Below are positions 31,023-42,570 of a DNA stretch of 64,000 nucleotides, piece after piece (positions within the stretch are counted from its first letter, which is position 1; each line of letters begins with the position of its first letter). A model generated the notes under the pieces. It saw only the letters and a program-made list of their open reading frames with translations. It was not told where the DNA came from and did no database searches. Source of the DNA: Symbiodinium natans (taxonomy: Eukaryota; Sar; Dinophyceae; Suessiales; Symbiodiniaceae); assembly GCA_905221605.1 (NCBI GenBank), contig CAJNDS010000084.1, positions 37,501-101,500 of the forward strand. The letters are read 5' to 3'. Made by a program: the position numbers and the translations under genes.

Positions 31023-32448
31023 TCACAGATTTCCTGAAAAGGCTTCATCTTGTGTCAACACGGGCCTCTCTGAACAAGAGCTGAGCAGACACATTCGTAT
31101 CATGAGCCGTTCCATGCCCTTCGGGCATCTCTTGCGATACTTCGGAAGAAGCTCTTGGTCATCCGGGTGAGGAAGCTCTGAATGTCGGTGGTTGGCATAG
31201 ATCGCTTGCATGTAAAGACTTGCCATGTTGGGCTTCCGGATCGTGATTTGCTTCGCGTGCAAATCTGTGAACTTGATGGGCTGCACAGGCCGCGGTCCCT
31301 TGATGCTTCCTCCTTTGCCCTGCAGAATCGGTCGCTGAAACGGAGCTGTTGTATGTCTTCGCTTGTCTATCCAGAGCACGTCCTGCCCGAGGAACTCTTT
31401 AGCAATGAGGATTTCTAGCTTGACCTGCTCTGTTGGTGAATCACCTGAATCTGGGCAGTCCGTCTCACTGACATCCTCCTCCGACACTGTGGGGACTAGA
31501 ACCATGTGAGCTTCCTGAAACATTTTCTCCAGAGATTTTACTATCAACAGCCCGTTGCGTGGATGCGTCGTGTCAATGCCCAGCTCGTAGCCTGCAAGCT
31601 CCTGCACCTTCTTGTGCATGTGCTCCCCGACCGGCACAAAGTAGTCCGGGCCAAGCCCATGATACCGATCTGGCTTCAAACGCTCTGGAAAGAGTTGGCC
31701 CAAGATCATGCATGACGTGGTGTTGTAGTACTCGCTAAGTCTGGTCTCCCAAGTCGGGTCGAAAGTCGCGCTGCTTGTTGGCCGAAATCCAAACAGCGCA
31801 CGAGCCATGAGTTGCAGCACATTTTGCACTTCCTCCCGATTGGCTCGCACTTCGGCAGCCAAGTCCCTGATGCCACTCATGATCTGCTGCTCTGCCTCGG
31901 GCACACGACGTATGAGTCTTACGGTTTGAGCGTGAATCGTTTGGGGAGGCCAGCAAGCAGGGCTAAGCAGGGATGCCTAACGAAAGGGACCCCTTGGATG
32001 GAAATCTTGACGAGGGGCTTGTGATGCCGTGGTTGGCATGCCCTCATAGTCGACAAAGAGAGGGGGTGCATCACTACCTGTGCAGATTTCATCGAGCAAG
32101 GTTCGGGGAGCAAGCTGCTGTTCACCTTGGCCACGAGCATTCCTAGGTATCCCAGTAGCCGTATCAAAAGGGTACTTTCTGTTGGTATGTTTTTTAAAGA
32201 ACCCAGAACCCAAAACGGTGAAAGGGCACCACTGGGGTTCCTAGATTCTCGTGCTTGTACAACTTCAGCCTGGGCAATGGTACTCCCACATTTGACACGG
32301 CGAGCGCTGTCTGCAAGAGGTCAGACACCGTTGGGCGGTCAGGTAGGTCTTGGCGCTGAACCCTGAATTCATCACCAGCATTCTTGACTAGCACCCACCA
32401 AGATTCTGCGGGTGGCAGAGGCCCGCTTTGCGCAGGGCCGTCAGCCAT
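31023..32448 (-). pseudogene. Crinkler-type header joined to HNH-like nuclease region, damaged cargo gene
   Basis: The ATG at 32448 starts a ubiquitin-like header (SWWVLVKNAGDEFRV, TVSDLLQTAL, LPRLKLYKHENLG). The frame changes near 32200, possibly a small intron or frameshift, and continues with YPFDTATGIPR, LAPRTLLDEICTG and PLFVDYEGMPT. A TAG at 31977-31979 interrupts the same frame, which then runs 293 residues to 31023. That part holds a short coiled coil and CMILGQLFPERLK...HPRNGLLIVKSLEKMF, the pattern of eukaryotic HNH_2-type nucleases, although the usual central His motif looks altered. Crinkler-family proteins pair such headers with toxin-like nuclease domains. Composition differs from the viral genes, suggesting capture from a host. 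Header assignment is by resemblance only. Confidence 0.5.
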
Positions 32449-32659
32449 GGAAACTCGCACCAGTGAGCACAAACCCTCACCGCACTTCACTTGCTCAGAA
32501 ATTTTGGAGTGTTAGCCCAGGCTGTTGTTAAGGGATTGTCTATGGGCTTCACATGCCCGATGACAAGCATGATCCCGCTACCTGATTCGTCGCCTGATTC
32601 GAACCTGCAAGCTGCAGCAAAAAGCGGCGAAAAGAAAGAATCAATCCCAGGCTCGCCGC
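32449..32659. other. short spacer before the right TIR
   Basis: About 210 bp with no recognised feature; possible promoter region of the leftward cargo gene. Confidence 0.3.
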
Positions 32660-33007
32660 AACCCCAAACCCTGAACCAAATTCTACGAGAAACACCTTGC
32701 CTATTTAGGCTAATGATGCCACCTTAGAGATAATAGATGGGGTAATGGTTATTCCTAGAATTGTATTGATAATGGGGAAGTAGTAGTGATATATCGGTGA
32801 AATGTAGGGGGGAACCTAGGAATAATCATCTAATGGGGGAAGTAGTAGTGATATATCAGTGAAATGTCGGGGGGAACCTAGGAATAATCATCTAATGGGG
32901 GAAGTAGTAGTGATATATCAGTGAAATGTAGGGGGGACCCTAGGAATGATCATCTAATGGGTTGGCGGTGGCATTATTAGCCTAAATAGGCAAGGTATAC
33001 TCTAACT
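32660..33007. repeat. right terminal inverted repeat (TIR)
   Basis: Reverse complement of 17714-18056 with scattered differences and a few short indels. It contains the same nested short inverted repeat (CCTTGCCTATTTAGGCTAAT from 32695 and its complement ending at 32994) and three ~62-bp tandem units. The high identity between the two ends suggests fairly recent activity or gene conversion. Confidence 0.9.
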
Positions 33008-35129
33008 AGTTCACCATCAGCATCCCTGCTGTAACTAAAGAGGGGCAGGCTTCCTTGTCATGCCCTACGCTCAGCCAGCCCTCTAATTGCAATCATCTGG
33101 GCTTAATCGAAGAGGTCCACCGGCAAAAGCCATGGCCACACAATTTCCAGAAGCCACTTCACCAGACCCTCTAAACTTGAATCGCAAAGGACACTCGAAC
33201 AAGGCCTCACAGCCTCACTCATCTTTCGTGAAGGTTGAGGGGTGGAGCACCCACCCCTCAACCTACGCAATCCTTTTTTGCAGACCAGATGCATCCGGGG
33301 TGGTGAGGAGGTTCATGTTTCGATGCGTACCTTCCCATTGCTCGTTGACATCTCGGTCAGTCTTTGGGTTGGGGCGAGTGAGAGTGAGCCTGAGTGAGCT
33401 TGTTGATTTTCAGCTTTATGATCCTTTGCCTTGGGCTTGGTGCTGGGTGCTCGACGAGAGACTCCTACAGCAGGAGCTGAAGGGTGTTTTGGGCAAAAGG
33501 CCATTGGGGTGAAAATCCCGGAGAAGCCGCCCTGCAAACACCTCTACAACTGCAGAGAGTGAACTAACCTGCTTGTACAAGGGCCTGTCAGTCAATAGCC
33601 TTCTGCTTCCCGTTTCGCAGATCAAGCTCCGCTGTTGATGAGCTGATCTGCTGACAGGCGTGGCAGACTTCCCATGATCAAGGGACTAAGGGATCTTAGG
33701 GGATGGTTAGGGGCGACTTAGGTATATAGGGACTATATATGGAAAAAACATGGGGTTTTTCTGGGGGAATAAGATTCAAGGTCCCTTCGACAGCACGTTT
33801 CAAAGGTAAGTAGGCGTAAGATCCGATCAACTTGATCATTTTCAGGGGGATAAGGAGGCCGTCCGCCAAAGCAAACCCTACCAGAAAGGTTTTCGGTTGA
33901 ATCCAGGATCGACCCGCTTTGGCGCACCCCGGACGGCCACAAACAGCTGGGCGGCTGCATGGTCTGCGAAGCAAACAAGATCAAGGCCTCGGTGACTTGG
34001 CGAACGATGTAGGACTGGAGTACCGTCAAGTTGGGTGCCTCCTTTTGCTGCTGAGTGGAGCAGCAACAGACTTTGACCCCTAACATCACTTTCAAGTGAA
34101 AACAGTCGACAACCCATCGCTACAGGAGGAACTGCCGTGCTACTTGGCTCAAGGAACCTGGCACTCATCATCCATACGAGCAGTTCGAATACAAATATAT
34201 ATATATATATATACATGTATGTGCGTATATATTTATAGGTAGCCGGTATGGCCCCCAAGGAACCTTTGTACATGATGAACCTCCAAATAAAATCTCATGT
34301 TCTGGACTTGACATGGCCCAGTCTTAGGCCTAATAAGGCAGCCGAAATCCCAAACCCCCAAACCCACAAAACCCGAACATTTAATCCTAACAACCAGTTA
34401 TAACCTAAATATGCCTAAATTAACCCCTTGAATCCTGAGCCCGAAAAACCCTTAGCCTTAAACCCCGTAATTAATTCATGAGTTCAGCCCTCCGCTGGCT
34501 GCTTCGACACTAAGGCGCCGGAGGACTTCCTGGGAAAAGCGCCATCCAACCAATCTAGCCTATAGGGTGGATCTTGAATGTCGGATTTCAACGGAGCTAC
34601 TTTTGGGAACCTGCGCGGAATGCTGGGTCACCTCTGGGTCACTACTTGGGCTTGTGGATGCAGGTTTACGTTGCGCCTCTTCTCTGGGGTTTTTGCTCAC
34701 TTTTTGGGCCCGGTTGCCTTGACCTCAATTTCTCTTTATTGAGTAAGACAACTCTTCATGCCTCTAGGTTGCTGACGAGCAACCCTTCTTCGCCTCTGCG
34801 ATTGACCACACTCTTTGCTTCCGTTGAAAGGCGATGATTTTTACGGACCATCTTCTTCTTGCAAGCAGTGCTTGCGCTGTGGGTCGTGGGGTTGTTCTGT
34901 CTCGAGATCGATGACACTCTCGGTGATTCCTTCGGGCACGGATGCGCTGGCTTAGGCGTTGTGCGCACCTCTCGTTGTACATGTCACCGTCGTCGTTTAT
35001 ATCATTTCTATCGCGCAGCCAAATGCATGTTCAACATTTTGCTCCCTAAGTCCAAGACCTAAGCCCCTCCAAGACGCACCAAGGCTGCCTGAATGGTCCG
35101 GGGACGTTCGGGGTGTTTAAGATGGTTTA
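33008..35129. other. host DNA right of the element, no recognised gene
   Basis: Mixed composition with short open frames only. A TA-rich microsatellite lies at about 34193-34235 (ATATATAT...ATACATGTATGTGCG). No conserved domain was seen on either strand. Confidence 0.35.
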
Positions 35130-35660
35130 AGGGTCTTAAGGGGGGTTCATCTCCGCCGTGTTCTGCGTTGCGGGCTCTTGAATGGGCTGGCATCGTTCCG
35201 GAAATTCATTTGTTGTGGTGGGTGGTGCGGCGGTGGGTGGTGTGAGATGGCGTGAGGTGGCATGAGGTACGAAGTGAGTCGACTTCTTGAGGTTTATAGC
35301 GGGACTGCACTGCAAAACAGTACTGTATTTGAGAATATTTGAGAGGTGCGAGATTCTGTGTTGCAGGTATGTGTCGCGGTCTGGTGCGTCTCGGTGGGTG
35401 GGTGTGTTTGGTGCAGTACAGGCATACACCGAAGTCATAACAAAAACGATTCGGCAAGCCAAGCCCCATTGAACCGCCCGCAACGCCTTAACGACAGAGA
35501 CACGAGAAAGTCCCAACATCCCCATTGAACCGCTGCAAAAAAGCATGTTTCAGAAGCTGACCGTTCCCATCTAAAACAACTGAAGAAGTCATAACAAACA
35601 CCTCCCTGCCCTTGGAACCGCTGCTCCAAGCACATGCGTGGTGAAAGGAACCTGTGCTTA
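35130..35660. repeat. GGTG-rich and CCATTGAACCGC-bearing repeat region
   Basis: 35200-35420 is rich in GGTGGGTGGTGCGGCGGTGG-like words, related to those at 15.7, 17.1 and 46.3-46.6 kb. CCCATTGAACCGC occurs at 35464 and 35520. GAAGTCATAAC followed by A-rich sequence occurs at 35431 and 35586. This suggests old tandem copies. Confidence 0.4.
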
Positions 35661-38600
35661 TGAGAGGCCATTGTGATAGGGGTATGTCTTTTGCTTGCAT
35701 GTACATATATATATATATATTGGCCTCGAGCCTCTAGAGGGAGTTAGCAACAACAGCGACTTTTCCATTGTGACCGCTCCATGTTACGACCACTCTTGTT
35801 GCTCCCCCCGAATGTGGGCAGCGATCGACAAGAGATCGTGATGACTTCGGTGGTTCGCTGTACGACAGGTGCTCGACTGGTGGGTTCTTCTTGATCCGAC
35901 GCATTCCTTATCGGAGGGCACATGCAAATGGAGCCCGTCATTCCGGCTCAAGAGGCTTCTGCTAATGGAGCACATCCCAATCCTATTAAAACCGATTCCT
36001 TATTATCGTAGGCCAGTGCCTTGTCTCGAAGGTTCTTTTGTCACTCCCGCGTTTGTGAGTTGAGCGGTAGAGAGGTGGGAAGGCCCACGACTTAGTAAGG
36101 GCTAAATTGATCAGAAAAGTAAGCCATACCGTGACAGCACCAAGCGACAACAAGATCGATCCTCGTGGGCCGGGTAGTCTGCAGCGACCGCTGCCAGCAT
36201 GGCCTCACGCAGCTTCGCTTTGATTTCAGAGGCGCGGACATCGTGGAGGCAAACCGAAACCCGACGTCTCAGCATCCAAGAGCACGTGTTTCAATCAAGC
36301 TTTCAGAGCCTCGCAAACAAAATCTTCACAAAAACGCCCCCAAGAGCCTCAACGCGATGGGCCGCAGAAGGAGACTTCTCATTGGCCTTGTGCCGGAGTT
36401 TGCTTCGTTTGCTTCGGAGAGGCTGCAGGTCTTCAGGTCCAAGTTCTTTAGCGTCTGTGCTGTTTCATACCAAAACGATCCAAAACGAGGGTGCCCAGAT
36501 CCAAATCAGACATTTCTTGTGCAGCGCTGCTGCTGTAGATCTGTATAGGACGTGTACATACATGTCAAAGCAAACCTCCTCAAGCTCTCTTGGTGGTGGC
36601 GTCTCCTGTCTGAAGCCCACAAGCAAACTCAATGTATCTCAGAGGCCTCCTGACAAGGGCCAGGTCTGCGCTTCCCGCCGCACTGCCTCACAAGGCACTT
36701 CCATGGTCCCGAATTCGGGGCTTTCTGAGAGGATGCTTGGGGGGAGGCGGAGTTGGGGACCGGGGGCAGGCGTCCTAGCAGGATCATACCCGATGCACGT
36801 TCATCGGACGGAAGGTGGGCATGTGCTCTCCCAAAGATTCTCTAGGGTCGTGATCTCTAACGGTAGCCAGGCCTGAAGCTTGAGACTTACACATGTGTAC
36901 ACATGCTTACATCATGCTTACGTCCATCGATGAGTACTGAGTTCGGCGCATCCATGCCTCAGGTCCGCAACCTCCGTTGGTTGTCGGGTCTTCGAATTTT
37001 TTCTCCGTGTCTTCATCAGCTGGTCCGCGCTCTATCTGCGCTCTAGGTAGACTCTAGGTATTCGGTTGTCGGCTCTGACATTGGGGTCGCTGAGCTCCTG
37101 CATTGGGGCTTTAGGAGCTTTCGGATTGAAGTTTTGCTGGGTTTGGTTGTTTTGGGTTTAAGGATTGCAGAGGGATGATGGCTTTGCGATGGCTTTACAC
37201 GTGTGCTCATGTTCTGCCATGGGTGCTGTGGTGCCTGGCCTGAGTCAGGTAGAGCCCACGCCCTTGCGATCGCCCGAAAGGCTCCGAAACCATTCAGCCG
37301 CAACATTACGAAACTGTACGGGAGACATGCAGCTGCGCCTTTTCTGAACATCATAGAACATCCCTTAGGCAGACCTTGCTCAGGCATGCTTGGACTAGAC
37401 TACAACACACACGCCACCAATAAAGGCCCACGGGCCCCAGTTCCTGCTGAGCCCCTTTTGCCACTCTCAGAACCACGCTTCTTGAGGAGCTGGAGGGCAC
37501 GGCGTGCATGGGAAGCCCCGCCAGGATCGCCTTCTTTCAGGGGTGCTGGCGCTGGGGTGGTGCGGGGTGTGGGGCTTTGGAGGGTTCCTTCTTGATTGCA
37601 ATGTCGAATTTTGAAGCCGTGGCCTGCGGCTGTGATCGGCTGTGTCTTGGATATGGGCTCTGTTTAGATGCACACCAACCATCAAGTCACAACCCTCTAC
37701 AGACACTGGCTCCAGAGTGCCTGCAGCTGCGTGAACTCATCTTCCATGGCGACTCGCGGCTCGGTTGTCTGGCCATAGACGTTCACACTGAGGCACACCA
37801 ATGCTGCCTATGCTGGTAAATCTCGATGCATAGTCCAGTGGCCCGCAGGGTGGTGGCACATGGTTTAACAATGCGCATACGATAGAATGGGCTTCTGGTT
37901 GGGGAACTTGGGGGCTTGGGCTCATGCTTGCGCGAAAGCGTTTTCGGCGAGACTTGGTCGTCTGTACTTAGGGGGATCACTGTACAGCCACTCACAAGTG
38001 TAGGTGATACGAGAGGCATGGGTAACTTAGGAAAGCATGCCTCCCTGGTATGACCAAACGCCTTGGAGCAAAAGGTGCGTCCTCCTGCGCAATCGGCAAT
38101 AGGCAGTAACTCAGTAGCCCCAGTGCAAATTTCACGAATTCTAAGACTTGCATCTCTCAGGTTTCCCATATGGCACACAGCCCGAATCCCGCGATTCACT
38201 TCTGTTGTGACCCTGAGAAATTTAATGCGCAGACTGCACCTGCATATACTGTGCTCTCTGTGGATTGTACGTACGGTATGTATTTCAAGTGGCTGCTCAA
38301 GTCAGCCTGTCACCATTTCCCGAGTGAAACGGCTTACTTACCCAAGCAAGCACTGTTTTGCAACTCGTTGGCGGCCGATGTCGCTGGATCGTTGTCCGTG
38401 AGACCTCGGCCAGTTCAAACTCTTTCTACACCTTGACTTTTGGATGTGGCCAGAGATCCCTTATTCTTGATCGTATCGATCGTGGCTTCCGTATGAGCTG
38501 CGATGAGACTCGGTCTGTCAGGGGATCCACGGGGGAATTCGAGGAGACTTGGGGCTTTGGTGGTTTGCCGATGTTTCCCAAAAACTCCGGCTTCGGAGAT

Positions 38601-41600
38601 TTCCCTGTGAAGCCAGAACAAATTTGTTGACGGAAATGCAGCTGTCATGCAGCTGTCATGCAGCTGTCATGCAGCCCCTGCCCACTGAGCTCCTGGCTGA
38701 ACAGGTTCATCAAGTACACGCCCGCCCACTTTGATGGACACTGAAATCTGGCCCAAGATGTTCCAAGGCTTGAAAAACACTACGAAAGAACAATGAACAC
38801 GCTACGCCCTTGGCCCGATTTCAGCACCACTTGTCCAGTGGGCGGAGCAGCCCTAGCAGAAGACTAGTCCTTCTCCTCATCGTCTTGCTCGCCTCGCAAC
38901 AAGTTTCGATCAAACCAGGAGTCAGGGTCTGTGATGAGTGGCAAGAAAATCTTTGCCAGATAGCCCTACTTTACCTTCCGAATTGGCAAGCACAAACATT
39001 CCAAGGACCCGGGGTGGAGTATTCGATTCGGGTCAGTCGACTTGCTCACATCTTGCTGTTCTGCTAAGCGAGCAGGCAACATGTGTATCTCTCCCTCTCT
39101 CTGTGTGTATATATATATATAATATACATATATGCACGTTAATAACCGTGTGCCTTATGGGTCAAACAAAGCCGGCTGTCGGCTGCTTGGCAAAGATCCG
39201 GACTACGCTCTTGTTGTTCCATTTGAATATCGGAACACAGTACCGTCATTTGAGCAATTTGAGCAAACTATAAGGCGAGAGAGAGCTCGCGCGAAACTAG
39301 TCGCTCCCTGCTTCGATTCAGTACCCTGCAGCTGGTGCTGTGACATGTCGGTACAAATCAAAGGAGTCTACGCTCTGACGCTGATCGTTTCTTGCGTTGC
39401 CGGTGAATGACCGCCTGTGGGGCATCATGATGTGCAGCTACCTGGATCAGGGAGCCTCTTGCCAAGGAACTGTCCTTGTCTTTCTTTGGAGCAGTACACT
39501 TGAGTCACTGAGAGTCACTCATGTCCCTGACTCTCGGACTCAAAGACCGGCTGACCCTTTCGCCATGACCATTTGTTCTCTCATTGTGCAACAAGTGGGC
39601 CTGGGTTCAGCAACGGGTCCGTGCCTTCAGCTGCTTCCTCCGAGTTCTCTACAGGCCTGGGCCCGCGAAGGAACTCGACTGACAAGCACAACGCTGGAAG
39701 TCGGTTTAGGGCAGTAATTATCTGGGGCCCTCGGAGGCTCACTGGGGGACCGAGCGGAAACGTACGGATCCTGTTTTGTGCACTGAACTACACCGATGAC
39801 TGAGAACACGGGTCCTGAAATTTACAGTACACCCCTGTGCGGCTTGCCCTGACCGAGCGGTATCCTTAACATCAACCACAGCTTTACCAATTTTGCTTCG
39901 ACCTGGACAGCTTTGAGGTCAGGCGCCTCTATATAGGCCTCCTTCACACAATTACATCATCTGCAAGCCTTCCAAACCTTCCACAAACTCCTCCCCAAGC
40001 CTGCCTGATTTTGCTGGGTTTTTTGCTTTTAACAATGTCGCCGGGGATGGCCAACTCTCTGCAAAACAAAAATGAAACTTAAAGTCATGGTCTTGCGGGG
40101 TGGCCAGATCCTCTTTAATTTCTTGCTAGTTTAATGAGAAAGGAAAGCGCATGGAAGTGCGTTCCGTAAGGAGGGGCTTCCATTTCATTTCCAATCAGTC
40201 CAAATTACTGGAGGGCCGGCACAGGAACAAATCTGAAAGAGGGGTCGGCACCATGCGAATTCCTTGCAACACTAAATCACAAGGCGAAAAGGAACATGAA
40301 AATGGGGGTGGCCATTTCTTCTTTAATGCCTTCCTGACTGGCACGGCACATCTAAATAAAGGTCTGCTCACAGATATTGATGTCGGTCAGTGCAATGCAT
40401 ATATCACATCTAGGCTCCAGAGCAGCTTGTTCCAGGTCCTGTTCGTTTCGTAATTCTACATTGAAATGGGAACATAGTGATTCTGTATACAAGCACCGCT
40501 GCCCACCCGCAGGCGTAGTGAAAGACATCTGCTCACAGTCTTTCCGGATGTCGACGTTGCTGTACATCCAGTTCGGGGCCTCGTGTGTATTTTAAGATCA
40601 AAGACTTTACAGGCAGGCAACGCCCGAGCTTTCCTCCACTGGACCGTGTTCGTATCTACAGTACTTAATGTACAACGGCGACTTAGTTCTGAGAATCCGT
40701 CTCTGGGCCTCCTTTGCAATGAAATGGATTTGGCTGACTCTAGAAACTCATGCTCAATCTTCCAGATCTCGAGCCGCGGGCAAAGGAGTTGGGAATCGTG
40801 ATTTTGAGATGTTTTGGACTGGAAGACTCTCTTGTTTCCCTACATGCTGGGGAAGAAAGGAGTTTTGGTTACTTTTCAGGAATCGAAGTTGGACAAAAGA
40901 ACAACAACCAAATCCCCTAATTCTGCAAATTTTGGGTTTTCGATCGCAAAAAGAAAAAAGCAGCATACATGCTCTTTGGATCTTTGTATGTTGGCCTTGG
41001 GAATTTGGGAGACAGCATACACCCGAGAAAAAACACAACAACTGTAAGGCGCAAGTCATTCCGGTGAAAGCCCCGCCGACAAAACCTTCGTACATAAAGG
41101 TTATATACATGCAGCACGCCGGGCTTTGCACAAGTTTTGGTGGTTAAAATAGTTAAAGAAGCAAAAGAAGAGGCGGTAGATCATGGATGCGGGGAAGGGA
41201 GGGGTATCCAAATTTGTGCTTGTGCATATACATATGTGTGTGTGTCTATGTACACATACACACATGTTTATGTTATAGGCTTGTTGACTTCGAGGTGATG
41301 GTGCCCTAGGCCGTGGGCCCTACACCCTAAACTGGCCCGAAACCACTTGCTCCGAAGTCTTTGTGCCCAAGTGTTCATGGCCTTCCGAGGCTTAGGGCTG
41401 TCTGCTTGCCTACGTATGACAGGTTTCCTGGAGATAAATTGACCTGTGGACTTGGTGAGGCTCCTGCCTGGACAAGCTCTTCTCCAGCGACACCTCACAC
41501 CGGCAGTTCAAATAAGCTCAAGGTCCGAAGAAGGTTCAGCGGTACTTTTTAAGAGAAAGGTTTACTCGGGCCAATGCCCAGGGTCTTTTGCACGACTGCA

Positions 41601-42439
41601 AGGACAACCTTAAAATGCGCTACACAATTGCCAGTGCGGGTGGACAGGCTCCTAACCCGACATCAAGCATCATCAAACACAAAGACCAGGCTCAGCGCCC
41701 ATTTTCGCAAGCAGCACTGCGCGTGCTACTCGGGTGAAAATTGCACGAAACTAATCACTACTGGCAACTTGGTATGGAAGCATGGAAGATAGCACAAGGA
41801 TCATGCCTCCTTGTGTTGCGGTTGCATCCATGCGAATACCCCTTGCTGGAAGTTTGTTGGTGTAGCTTGCCTGCTTCTGGGCATCCCAATCGGGTGGAAA
41901 GTAGAGTGCACCGCTCGTAAGCTACACCAAACAGCGTGAGAGCTTCAACAGGCAAACTCCAGTCTGCAACAGTGTGCAAGAAAGGTTCCATCACACACCT
42001 ATGTTGTCCTGAATGTTGCAACTAGCAGGACCGCGTATCTGTCTCCATACGAAACCAAAGAATTCGCGGGAAAGGAACCAACTTATATACGACGAGGTGT
42101 GGTAACAAGTAGTTAGTTAGTTGCTGACAATGAAGAAATGGAAGCAGCCAACCACTTCCGGGATAGACCTTGCATCCACTTCCGCGCATCGGAGCGTGGC
42201 TTTTGAAGCCGTGAGCACCGCTGTCGCGAAAGGCGCAAGAACTGGAAGCTTGTACCCACTGATATTGAAGTATAGAACCGTACCAATTGCCAATGCACTT
42301 GTTGTGAAATCTCCAGCTTTGAAAGCCGAAGGGCCAGTCCTACGTTCTACAATGAATGATGCCGTCGTTGATCGCTCGTCAGTCTTCCTCCTCCTCTTCC
42401 TCCTCTCCAGAGCCTTCCATGCAATGAAAGCTCCAAATA
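35661..42439. other. host DNA, no recognised gene
   Basis: Long stretch with only short conflicting open frames (the longest, 36199-36876 plus strand, is Ser/Arg-rich and unlike any family I know). TA microsatellites at about 35705-35720 and 39107-39132. A four-fold CATGCAGCTGT repeat at 38638-38680. A GT-rich tract near 41221-41270. No RNA gene recognised. Confidence 0.35.
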
Positions 42440-42570
42440 AACAAGTTATATATCTACATATATATATATGGCATATATATATATATGTATATATGTATAT
42501 ATGTATATATGTATATATGTATATATGTATATATGTATATATGTATACATATATATGTACATGTGCATAT
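42440..42570. repeat. TATATG microsatellite
   Basis: TATATATATATATG followed by about ten TATATATG/TATATGTA units. The open frame through it (IYIYVYMYICIY) is a by-product. Confidence 0.85.

Larger units (their letters stand above)
17714..33007. mobile_element. integrated Polinton-like virus (PLV) / virophage-like element
   Basis: A 15.3-kb unit bounded by inverted repeats that begin AGTTAGAGTATACC at 17714 and end with its reverse complement at 33007. Most of the interior (18057 to about 30550) is strikingly AT-rich compared with the host flanks. It carries the PLV gene set: packaging ATPase, double-jelly-roll capsid remnant, fibre, DNA polymerase-helicase and rve integrase. Genes are packed in both directions with very short spacers, and hairpins occur at gene ends. 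The 5'-AG...CT-3' termini and rve integrase are Polinton/Maverick features. No maturation protease or penton (minor capsid) gene was recognised. Damage to capsid, fibre and integrase genes suggests an inactive copy. Confidence 0.88.

Noticed and set aside
36199-36876. 225-codon plus-strand frame
   Set aside because: Ser/Arg-rich, no domain, overlapped by another frame (36165-36548); chance length in GC-balanced DNA.
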